DNA of 64,000 nucleotides from M3007 sp044347755 (lineage in GTDB: Bacteria; Bacteroidota; Bacteroidia; Chitinophagales; Saprospiraceae), in contig JBIKUE010000011.1 of NCBI GenBank assembly GCA_044347755.1, positions 1 through 64,000 of the forward strand. Direction: 5' to 3'. The translations under genes were made by a program, and so were the position numbers. The notes under the pieces are model-generated. The model made no database searches. It worked only from the letters and a program-made list of their open reading frames with translations, and was not told the DNA's origin. How positions within the stretch are numbered: position 1 is the stretch's first letter; the number at the start of each line of letters is the position of its first letter. Of the stretch, positions 1 through 7,163 are shown piece after piece.

Positions 1-1
1 C

Positions 2-1066
2 ATTGCAGCGGGCCAACTGGCTTCAGCTCCTTCGCAAGTAAGCCTATGGTATTATAACCTGCAGGATGCCCGCTGGATTGAGGACGGTATTGCCCAACGT
101 GTTGGCAATGAATATGTTGGCACCGTTACACACTTCACGTTCTGGAGTTTCTCCACCGGGTTCAATCTGGTAACCCTGGAAGGAAAGGTGTTTTTAGTTG
201 ACAATCAACACCCCATGAAAGGTACAGTGGTTCGCCTCACCATGGCTTCTGATTCAACCCAGGGAGTAGCTACCACCAACGCTGCCGGCTTTTTTAAAGG
301 AGGTGTACCAAAAGGTGGAAGCTTTATTCTCGACGTTCTGAATGAATGTGGAGAAGTGATTCATAGCCTGGATCTTGGCCAGATCGACGATAATACGGTG
401 TTGCCCGACATCATTGTAGCCAACACGGGTCCGCAAACCGTGGAGCTTACCGGCAAATTAGTGGACTGCTCCGGAGCGCCCATTTCAAACGGATATGCGC
501 AAGTATTGCTGGGCAATTTCAAATGGGTAGCATTTACAGCCATTGATGGATCATTTACCATAAGCAAAGTTCGTTGCGATACCACAACAGGAACCGGGGT
601 AGTGATCGGCTTTGACTTGCAAAACGGCAAACAAAGCGCGCCTGACACCATTATGGTTCCACCGAATGCAGTAGCACTGGGAGATCTTGCCGTGTGCGAT
701 TCGCTCTATGAATTCATCAAATTTAGTCTGGATTTCAATGACTACGTTATTGCCGTACCTGTTGGAGGTGTGCGCGATAGTCTGGGCATGCGTACTTTCC
801 TGAGCGGCTACAGTACGGTGCAACAGGATGTAGGTATTTCCATGGAATTTACCTCCGATGGCAATCCCGGGGTATTCCCTTTGAGCAATCTGTATGTAAA
901 CACCAAGACCTGGAACTCCGGATTCAGCGGGATCAATGTTGAGTTAATAGATCCTGGCTTTGCGATTGGAGATCCTATAACTGGCACATTCGATGGCACG
1001 TTTGTGGACCAACTTGGTTTTACCCACACCCTCACAGGTAGTTTCCAGGTAAAACGGGATTATTAA
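2..1066 (+). CDS. Secreted carboxypeptidase-regulatory-like domain protein (5' end outside window)
   Basis: The frame is open from the first bases of the window, so the gene starts upstream and only its C-terminal ~354 residues are seen. The first ~60 residues carry a WYYN...W.EDG...Y.GTVTHFTFWSF pattern, which I associate with CILP-like domains of large Bacteroidota surface proteins. Two carboxypeptidase-regulatory-like (Ig-fold) modules follow: one on the theme GKVFLVDNQHPMKGT...V.T.AAGFF, one on GKLVDCSGAPISNGYAQV. They probably serve structural or adhesive roles outside the cell. The last ~120 residues (from about 700) resemble no family I know. No T9SS C-terminal sorting domain is visible; the protein ends in VKRDY. 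A stem-loop repeat follows the stop. Function is otherwise unknown. Confidence 0.75.
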   Translation: MAAGQLASAPSQVSLWYYNLQDARWIEDGIAQRVGNEYVGTVTHFTFWSFSTGFNLVTLEGKVFLVDNQHPMKGTVVRLTMASDSTQGVATTNAAGFFKGGVPKGGSFILDVLNECGEVIHSLDLGQIDDNTVLPDIIVANTGPQTVELTGKLVDCSGAPISNGYAQVLLGNFKWVAFTAIDGSFTISKVRCDTTTGTGVVIGFDLQNGKQSAPDTIMVPPNAVALGDLAVCDSLYEFIKFSLDFNDYVIAVPVGGVRDSLGMRTFLSGYSTVQQDVGISMEFTSDGNPGVFPLSNLYVNTKTWNSGFSGINVELIDPGFAIGDPITGTFDGTFVDQLGFTHTLTGSFQVKRDY

Positions 1067-1077
1067 ACGATGAGTGA

Positions 1078-1168
1078 TGGACGATGAACGATGATACGAT
1101 GGGCGTTGCTCTTGGCTGACGAACAAAAAGCCTAGCGCAACGCCCATCGTACCATCGTTCATCGTTCA
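1078..1168. repeat. Inverted repeat, family E (heptamer GATGAAC units)
   Basis: Two 34-nt arms (1078-1111 and 1135-1168) are complementary with about four mismatches around a 23-nt loop, which has its own GGCT/AGCC pairing. The arms are degenerate tandem copies of a 7-mer close to GATGAAC, running into GATGGGCGTTGC at the loop side. It lies between two co-directional genes. The left arm begins 12 nt after a stop codon and contains several TGA triplets. It could act as a transcript-end hairpin, but no T-tract follows. Related units recur at 13431-13460. Confidence 0.8.
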
Positions 1169-1258
1169 TAATCTACCGTTAATTTTTTGTGTGATGAAAG
1201 ATAACATCGCATTTATTGGCGCGGCGCTTCTACCTTCGCCTTTATAAATATTCTACTG

Positions 1259-2647
1259 ATGAAATATGCGTTTTCCCTAAGCGTACTCCTGTTTTTGAGT
1301 GCTTGCAGCCCTAAAAATGCGCCCACCGACATCAAGCCAGTTGTACCGCTTTCCATGCCTAAATCCGGAAATGAAGCGCTGCAAAATGGCCCTATGCTTG
1401 GCTATATAACACATAGAGAAGTTTTAATATGGGCACAAACCAAAACATACGCCTCCGTTCAGGTAGAATATTGGGAAAAAGATAAACCCGGGGAAAAATG
1501 GCGTACCGATCTGGTACAGACCTATAAAAACGGCGCCTATACAGCTAAATGCATTGCCGAAAACCTTGAACCGGGTCGCACCTATGAATATCGTTTGGAA
1601 ATTAACGGGGATTCGGTTCAACTTAGTTATCCAACCATTTTCACAACCCAGTCACTGTGGCAATGGCGCACTGACCCACCTGTCTTTACACTGGCCACAG
1701 GTAGCTGCGCGTATGTTAATGAGCCGGAATACGACCGGCCCGGCACGCCTTATGGCTCTAACCACCAGATTTTTACCAAAATATACGAAAAAAAGCCGGA
1801 TTTAATGCTCTGGCTGGGCGACAACGTTTACCTGCGGGAAGTAGACTGGTTTACCCGCAGCGGAATGCAACACCGCTATACGCACGACCGCGCGGTAACC
1901 ACCGAGCTACACCCTTTGCTGGCTAACACGGCCAATTATGCTATTTGGGACGACCATGATTTCGGGCCTGACAATTCAGATGCGACCTGGGTCCACAAGG
2001 AAACTGCCTGGGAGGTTTTTCGTGATTTTTGGGGAAATCCTACCTACGGTGTAAATGGCCAAAAAGGCTGTACCACCCAGTTTCAGTTTGCAGATGTAGA
2101 TTTTTTCCTGCTGGATAACCGGTATTTCCGCACCCCAAACTTGTGCGAGCAATGTCCTAACCGCACCTTGTTAGGCAAAGAACAATTGGAATGGTTCCTG
2201 GGGGCTCTGGCCGCCAGCTGGGCGCCCTATAAGGTAGTAGCTATTGGTGGGCAAGTGCTAACCACGAGCTCGAATCATGAAACGGCTTTCCACTTCTTCC
2301 CGGAAGAACGGGATATGATCATGAACTTCATCGAGAAAGAGAACATAAAAGGGGTTATCTTTCTCACCGGCGACAAACACTACACCGAACTCAGCGCAGT
2401 GAAAAACAAAGCCGGAAACTGGGTGTATGATTTGACTACTTCACCTTTGACATCCGGGGTATTTTCCAATCCGGAGCCTAAAGAACCTAATGAATACCGG
2501 GTGCCTGGCACCATTGTAGATCAGCATAATTTTAGCTTGTTGCAATTCTCTGGTCCGCGGAAAAACAGGGAGTTGTCTATCAAGGTGATTAACCATGAAG
2601 GCAAGGAGATGTGGACAAGAACGCTGAATTATGAAGGGGTGAAGTAA
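1259..2647 (+). CDS. PhoD-like metallophosphatase lipoprotein
   Basis: A 462-residue predicted alkaline phosphatase D family enzyme (phosphomono/diesterase). The N-terminus is a lipoprotein signal with lipobox LSAC (Cys16). An Ig/FN3-like N-terminal domain (about 40-130, with LEPGRTYEYR) precedes the metallophosphatase domain. That domain carries ATGSC (146-150), GDN (187-189), WDDHDFGPDNSD (230-241) and GDKHYTEL (371-378), the usual metal and substrate elements of PhoD-like enzymes. Length fits the shorter secreted Bacteroidota members. It is probably anchored to the outer membrane or periplasmic face and scavenges phosphate. It stands alone, flanked by repeat-containing spacers. The family call is strong; the substrate is not known. 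Confidence 0.88.
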   Translation: MKYAFSLSVLLFLSACSPKNAPTDIKPVVPLSMPKSGNEALQNGPMLGYITHREVLIWAQTKTYASVQVEYWEKDKPGEKWRTDLVQTYKNGAYTAKCIAENLEPGRTYEYRLEINGDSVQLSYPTIFTTQSLWQWRTDPPVFTLATGSCAYVNEPEYDRPGTPYGSNHQIFTKIYEKKPDLMLWLGDNVYLREVDWFTRSGMQHRYTHDRAVTTELHPLLANTANYAIWDDHDFGPDNSDATWVHKETAWEVFRDFWGNPTYGVNGQKGCTTQFQFADVDFFLLDNRYFRTPNLCEQCPNRTLLGKEQLEWFLGALAASWAPYKVVAIGGQVLTTSSNHETAFHFFPEERDMIMNFIEKENIKGVIFLTGDKHYTELSAVKNKAGNWVYDLTTSPLTSGVFSNPEPKEPNEYRVPGTIVDQHNFSLLQFSGPRKNRELSIKVINHEGKEMWTRTLNYEGVK

Positions 2648-2700
2648 CTTTGTGTGGCGAACACGGATTTTTTTGGGGAACGCGGATGACGCGAATTTTT
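2643..2700 (+). repeat. Short degenerate repeat tract (family F)
   Basis: After the PhoD stop, GTAACTTTGTGTG leads into copies of an AACACGGATT / AACGCGGATG / ACGCGAATTTTT theme. A comparable tract with the same 13-mer and a GCAGATT theme lies at 9731-9805. The 13-mer includes TAACTTTG, which fits the Bacteroidota -7 box pattern TAnnTTTG, but no gene starts nearby at either site, so a promoter role is unproven. Confidence 0.45.
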
Positions 2701-2748
2701 CGTGCTGCCTGCAGCAGCAATGTCGCGTGAATAAACCAGTCAACGCAA

Positions 2749-2808
2749 TTCACCACTAAGAACACTAAGTACATTTTACCTTAGTGCCTTCAGTGGCTTA
2801 GTGGTGAA
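2749..2808. repeat. Inverted repeat, family B (CACTAAG units)
   Basis: The arms read TTCACCACTAAGAACACTAAG and, reverse-complemented, TTCACCACTAAGCCACTG, around a short A/T loop with CCTTAGTGCC. The unit is a degenerate 7-8-mer (CACTAAG/GCACTAAG). It is one of three family B copies in the window (also 3296-3373 and 44370-44431), all intergenic. Confidence 0.8.
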
Positions 2809-2827
2809 AGGCTCCGCTGTAACTCCC

Positions 2828-2878
2828 AGCCGAACGCCAACTCAAACACTCAAACACTCCCAAACTCAAACACTCTCT
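2828..2878. repeat. Family A arm (CAAACACT octamers) abutting the osmC start
   Basis: AGCCGAACGCCAACTCAAAC is followed by degenerate CAAACACT octamers that end 1 nt or less before the ATG at 2879. This is the right arm of the family A palindromes seen complete at 16756-17096, 44318-44483 and 52551-52690. Here no left arm is visible. The tract has no stop codon in the osmC frame, so it artificially extends that frame upstream to 2801. Confidence 0.75.
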
Positions 2879-3280
2879 ATGACTTCAACCGTTACCTATT
2901 TAGGTGATCTTCGCACAGAAGCAACACACCTCTTCTCCGGAACTACCATTATCACCGATGCTCCTCTGGACAATCAGGGCAAAGCGGAGGCTTTTTCCCC
3001 AACGGATTTATGTGCCACCTCGCTGGCCTCCTGCGCCATGACCATCATGGGTATCAGCGCCCGAAATCATGGATGGGATATGAATGGCACCCGCGCTGAG
3101 GTAACCAAGGTAATGGCGGCTGATCCAAGGCGTATTGCCCAGGTAATCATCAAATTTGTGATGCCAAAAAACGATTATTCCGAAACACAGCGCACCATCC
3201 TTGAAAAAGCCGCCCGTACTTGCCCGGTGTCGTTTAGTCTGGCGCAAGGCGTGGAACAGGTGATGGAGTTTGAGTGGTAA
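2879..3280 (+). CDS. OsmC family protein
   Basis: A 133-residue member of the OsmC/Ohr family, cytoplasmic thiol proteins that reduce organic hydroperoxides. The two family cysteines are present: one in ATSLASCAMT (Cys52) and one in AARTCPVSFS (Cys115); there is an extra Cys45. Overall it resembles the YhfA/OsmC-like branch. I chose the ATG at 2879 because the open frame upstream encodes only the octamer repeat and MTSTVTYLGDLRTEATH is a normal OsmC start. The gene is single, bracketed by family B and A repeats on one side and a family B palindrome on the other. The physiological substrate is not predictable. Confidence 0.88.
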   Translation: MTSTVTYLGDLRTEATHLFSGTTIITDAPLDNQGKAEAFSPTDLCATSLASCAMTIMGISARNHGWDMNGTRAEVTKVMAADPRRIAQVIIKFVMPKNDYSETQRTILEKAARTCPVSFSLAQGVEQVMEFEW

Positions 3281-3295
3281 AATTCAATTTTTCGG

Positions 3296-3373
3296 ATTAC
3301 CACTAAGCCACTTAGGGCACTAAGGTTTCGCGTTCTGAGTGTCTCTTAGTGCCCTAGGTGGCTTAGTGGTAAT
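3296..3373. repeat. Inverted repeat, family B, near-perfect
   Basis: The 29-nt arms at 3296-3324 and 3345-3373 differ from perfect complementarity at one position. The arms consist of CACTAAG-type units; the loop is about 20 nt. It begins 15 nt after the osmC stop and ends 45 nt before the GH92 start, between co-directional genes. Confidence 0.88.
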
Positions 3374-3418
3374 ATCTCTTAATCCCCTTACCTTTAGGCC
3401 ACTAAATCGCTCCACTCT

Positions 3419-6376
3419 ATGCGGAAATTATCCCTGGTCATTTGTCTGATTGGCCTTTGTGCGCCTGTTTTTGCTCAACCAAAGCCCTCTGTTCCCAAAC
3501 CGAATTCCTCCTCTCCACTTAAATATGTCAACCCCTTTATAGGCACCGGCGGGCACGGGCATACCTACCCCGGCGCCACGGCTCCTTTCGGGATGGTACA
3601 ATTGAGTCCGGATACCCGGTTGTCTATGCTGGATTGGGACGGTTGTTCCGGATATCACTACTCTGATTCCATAATCTATGGATTTTCTCACACCCACTTA
3701 AGTGGTACCGGTGTGGCAGATTATTGTGACATACTGGTCATGCCCTTCATTGGTCCGGTAGTGCTGGAACCTGCTAAAAACGGCTCCTCTTTTCGTAAAA
3801 GTACTGAAAAGGCAGAGGCCGGATATTACAGTGTGGTGCTGGACAGGAACAATATTACATGTGAAATGACCGCCACGGAACGTGTGGGCGTACACCGGTA
3901 TACCTTTCCAAAAAACCAGGAAAAAGGAGAAATCATGGTGGATTTGCGCCACAGGGATGAGGTGTTAGCTTCCGGTATTTCCCTGATCAATGACCATGAA
4001 ATTGCCGGCTACCGGATCTCAAAATCCTGGGCTAAGGAGCAGCATATTTACTTTGTAATGCGGTTTTCCCGTCCGTTTGCCAACAGTGTGTTGCTCGACA
4101 TGAACAAAACACCCCGCGAAGCCAATCCCACGGTAGACAGCAAATCCATAGTTGGCTTGCTGGATTTTTACAACGATAACACCCCCCTGGTAATCACGGT
4201 GGGCATTTCCGGAACCAGCATTGAAGGCGCACGCAAGAACCTGGATGCTGAATGTAATCATTTCGATTTTGAGCAGGTGAAAAAAGAAACCCAGGACAAA
4301 TGGGAGCAGCAGCTTTCCAAAATCCTCGTGGAAGGTGGCTCAGATGCGCAAAAAACCATTTTCTATACGGCTCTTTATCACACCTCGGTAGTACCCAACC
4401 TCTGGAGTGATGTAGATGGCGCCTACCGTGGTCGCGACAATAAAGTACATACCGCAAGCGGTGAAACGTACACCGTCTTCTCCTTGTGGGACACCTACCG
4501 GGCCTGTAATCCGCTGTACACCATTCTGGAACCACGCCGCACCAACCAGTTTGTGCAAACCTTTTTGCAGCAATATCAGGAAAGCGGCCTGTTACCGGTT
4601 TGGGAGCTGGCCGCCAATGAAACCGATTGTATGATCGGCAATCACTCCATACCCGTCATTGTTGATGCCTGGGCCAAAGGCATACGTGGCTACGACGGCG
4701 AACTGGCCCTGAAAGCCATGTTAGCGAATGCCAACAGCGATCGCTACGGGCTGCGCTGGTACCGGGAAATGGGATTTGTACCCAGCAATCGCGAAGCAGA
4801 AAGTGTATCCAAGACTATGGAATACGCCTACGACGACTGGTGCATCAGCCAGATGGCACGCAGTCTGGACAACCAGGAAACAGCTGCCGAATTTGCGCGT
4901 CGGGCACAGTTTTACAAAAACCTGTATGACCCAAGTACCGGGTTCTTCCGCGCACGCAAAGGGGCATCCTGGCATTCTCCTTTCGATCCGTTTGAGGTTA
5001 ATTTCAATTATACAGAAGCCAATGCCTGGCAATACCGTTTTGCGGCGCCGCAGGATATCACCGGCATGATGCTGATGATGGGTGGCAAGGACCGGTTTAC
5101 CCAGCATCTCGATGATCTTTTTACGGCCCAGACAAAAACAACCGGTCGTAATCAGGCAGATATTACCGGCTTGATTGGTCAGTACGTGCACGGAAATGAG
5201 CCGAGTCACCACATGGCTTATCTCTACAATTACGTGGGCCAGCCCTGGAAAACCCAGCAACGGGTACGCCAGATCATGGATTCCATGTATTCAGATCAAC
5301 CGGATGGACTGAGCGGAAATGAAGATTGCGGACAAATGTCGGCCTGGCTGGTACTTTCAGCGTTAGGCATTTACCCGGTTGTTCCTGGAAATCCCACCTA
5401 TGCCATTGGTACCCCATGGTTTGAAAAAGCTACCTTATCGCTGGAAAACGGGCAAAAAATGGAAATCCTTGCCCCAAAGATTTCAGGCAAAAATTGTTTT
5501 GTAAAGGGCTTGAGTTATAACGAACAGCCATGGTCCAGATCATGGATTACCCACGGCATGCTTACAGGCGGAGGTACCCTTGCGTTTTCTATGACCAACT
5601 CGCCAACGGAATGGGGCACTGCAGAACAAGATTGGCCCATCCAAACCATCACGGAAAAGGCTATTATTGCCGCGCCTTTTGTCAAAACGGGCGCCACCAT
5701 TTTTAAAAACCGCACCGAGGTAGAACTTGGTTGCTCAGATCCTAAAGCCAAAATCCGGTACATGTTCGCTGATGTTAGCGGAAAAGTACAATGGCGTGAT
5801 TATCAAGGCCCTGTGAAAGTGGATCGTTCGCAAAGAATGTTTTTGCATGCTGAAAAAGGGAATGACAAAAGCAACTCAGTATTGGTGGAATTCCATCGTA
5901 TCCGTGGCGATTTGAAGGTATTAAACTACGCCCATGCTTATTCTCCTCAGTATACAGCCGGCGGCAATGACGGGCTGGTGGACGGCGTTCGGGGTGGAGA
6001 AGATTTCCGGACCGGTGGTTGGCAGGGTTTTGAAGGTGGCAACCTGGATATGGTGATCGACCTGGGCAGAGAACAAAAGATCAACCGGATCAGTGCCAAT
6101 TTTTTGCAGGACGAAAACTCCTGGATCTTTTTCCCAACCGCACTACAGGTAGAGGTGTCTGAGGATGGTAAAACCTTTACTCCGGCCGGAGAGGTCAAGT
6201 GTGATATTCTACCCTCTGCCATGGGAATCCTTCAAAAGGAACTTTCCATTCCAATGGTCAACATCAAAACACGTTACCTAAGGATTGTTGGTAAAAACCT
6301 GGGGCAGTGCCCTGCCACCCATAAAGGCGCGGGATACCCAAGCTGGTTATTTGCGGATGAGGTGTCGATTGATTGA
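3419..6376 (+). CDS. GH92 family alpha-mannosidase, exported
   Basis: A 985-residue protein with a signal peptide (MRKLSLVICLIGLCAPVFAQ) and a full GH92 core: NPFIGTGGHGHTYPGA at about 38-53, PFGMVQLSPDTR just after, GNEPSHHMAYLYNY near 590 and GNEDCGQMSAW near 640. GH92 enzymes are Ca-dependent inverting exo-alpha-mannosidases that trim N-glycans and mannans. After the core lies a segment like the C-terminal domain of chitobiase (about 755-830, FKNRTEVELGCSD..AKIRY). It is followed by a discoidin/F5-8 type C-like module (about 840-985, DLGREQKINRISANFLQ) that could bind glycans. The C-terminus lacks a T9SS sorting domain, so a periplasmic or lipid-free outer location is likely. A GH130 lipoprotein lies 3.5 kb away. 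Confidence 0.93.
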   Translation: MRKLSLVICLIGLCAPVFAQPKPSVPKPNSSSPLKYVNPFIGTGGHGHTYPGATAPFGMVQLSPDTRLSMLDWDGCSGYHYSDSIIYGFSHTHLSGTGVADYCDILVMPFIGPVVLEPAKNGSSFRKSTEKAEAGYYSVVLDRNNITCEMTATERVGVHRYTFPKNQEKGEIMVDLRHRDEVLASGISLINDHEIAGYRISKSWAKEQHIYFVMRFSRPFANSVLLDMNKTPREANPTVDSKSIVGLLDFYNDNTPLVITVGISGTSIEGARKNLDAECNHFDFEQVKKETQDKWEQQLSKILVEGGSDAQKTIFYTALYHTSVVPNLWSDVDGAYRGRDNKVHTASGETYTVFSLWDTYRACNPLYTILEPRRTNQFVQTFLQQYQESGLLPVWELAANETDCMIGNHSIPVIVDAWAKGIRGYDGELALKAMLANANSDRYGLRWYREMGFVPSNREAESVSKTMEYAYDDWCISQMARSLDNQETAAEFARRAQFYKNLYDPSTGFFRARKGASWHSPFDPFEVNFNYTEANAWQYRFAAPQDITGMMLMMGGKDRFTQHLDDLFTAQTKTTGRNQADITGLIGQYVHGNEPSHHMAYLYNYVGQPWKTQQRVRQIMDSMYSDQPDGLSGNEDCGQMSAWLVLSALGIYPVVPGNPTYAIGTPWFEKATLSLENGQKMEILAPKISGKNCFVKGLSYNEQPWSRSWITHGMLTGGGTLAFSMTNSPTEWGTAEQDWPIQTITEKAIIAAPFVKTGATIFKNRTEVELGCSDPKAKIRYMFADVSGKVQWRDYQGPVKVDRSQRMFLHAEKGNDKSNSVLVEFHRIRGDLKVLNYAHAYSPQYTAGGNDGLVDGVRGGEDFRTGGWQGFEGGNLDMVIDLGREQKINRISANFLQDENSWIFFPTALQVEVSEDGKTFTPAGEVKCDILPSAMGILQKELSIPMVNIKTRYLRIVGKNLGQCPATHKGAGYPSWLFADEVSID

Positions 6377-6451
6377 TGTTTTGATAAAGGAGCTGAATTC
6401 ATCATTTTCACTTATCGATTGCTGATACAACCCATTTAAAGCGATTTTACC

Positions 6452-7093
6452 TTGAAAACCTTTTCCATCCTGTTTTTTTTGCTGAATACCAGCCTATACG
6501 GTCAGGTATTCAGCAATGAATCTTCTCCTAATGAAAAAGGCTATACTTGTTTTTTGAAAATTCATCCAAATGACAGTGTAGACTTCGTGTACAAGTATCC
6601 AGACAATGTGGTTTATGCGGAGTATCAGGGGAAGGTTCAAAAGCAACAGGACACCATGCACTTTTCGCTCACCATGACCCTGGGACAGTATTACATGAAA
6701 GCCTGGGACGAGCAGGAGATCTTCATTCTGGTAGATTCAATCTTTGCAGAACGCTTCCCAGGCATCCGTTTCAGATATGCAAACGGAGATTTCCGGCGCT
6801 TATCCAGTATTACCCGAAAAAATCGGGGCAGGCCGGTTGGGGCCATTAAGTTTCGGGCAAACCCCGATCTATTTTCCAGGCAAAAAGGGAAAGACCATTT
6901 TATGTTGGAATTGCCTGTTAAAGATCCATTCCTGGCAACCCCGCTCGTGTTTACCATCCCTTATGGATCCAATGCATCCTTTGTTGCTGGCCGGAAACTG
7001 AAATTCCAGGCTGTCTTACAAAATGGTTCACTGCAAACCGTTGGTGAGCCGGTGGTACAAACCGGACATTTTACCCTTAAACCATTGGACTGA
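6452..7093 (+). CDS. Hypothetical secreted protein
   Basis: A 213-residue product with a TTG start; no ATG in frame gives a complete signal peptide, and MKTFSILFFLLNTSLYGQ is a convincing one. The mature part looks beta-rich and shows no motif I recognise. It may be co-transcribed with the GH92 gene 75 bp upstream. Its TGA stop lies inside the left arm of a 75-bp perfect palindrome. Function unknown. Confidence 0.7.
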   Translation: MKTFSILFFLLNTSLYGQVFSNESSPNEKGYTCFLKIHPNDSVDFVYKYPDNVVYAEYQGKVQKQQDTMHFSLTMTLGQYYMKAWDEQEIFILVDSIFAERFPGIRFRYANGDFRRLSSITRKNRGRPVGAIKFRANPDLFSRQKGKDHFMLELPVKDPFLATPLVFTIPYGSNASFVAGRKLKFQAVLQNGSLQTVGEPVVQTGHFTLKPLD

Positions 7094-7162
7094 AAACGCA
7101 ATTGCTTTACTGTCGGGGTGATTGGCAATCACCCCGACAGTAAAGCAATTGCGTTTTCAGTC
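7088..7162. terminator. 75-bp perfect palindrome between convergent genes, probable bidirectional terminator
   Basis: The 37-nt arms (7088-7124, 7126-7162) are perfectly complementary around a single central G. It includes the stop codon of the upstream plus-strand gene and ends 1 nt before the stop codon of the minus-strand barrel gene. The arms include GCAATTGC and GTCGGGGTGATT; there is no T-tract, so termination would depend on the very long stem. It is not built of tandem units like the other inverted repeats here. Confidence 0.7.
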
Positions 7163-7163
7163 C

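Noticed and set aside
2801..2878. N-terminal extension of the OsmC protein
   Set aside because: The extra 26 codons are translated from the octamer repeat and family B arm; OsmC proteins start as at 2879.
4721..5260. A 179-codon minus-strand frame within the GH92 gene
   Set aside because: Antisense to strongly conserved GH92 motifs; no protein-like pattern of its own.
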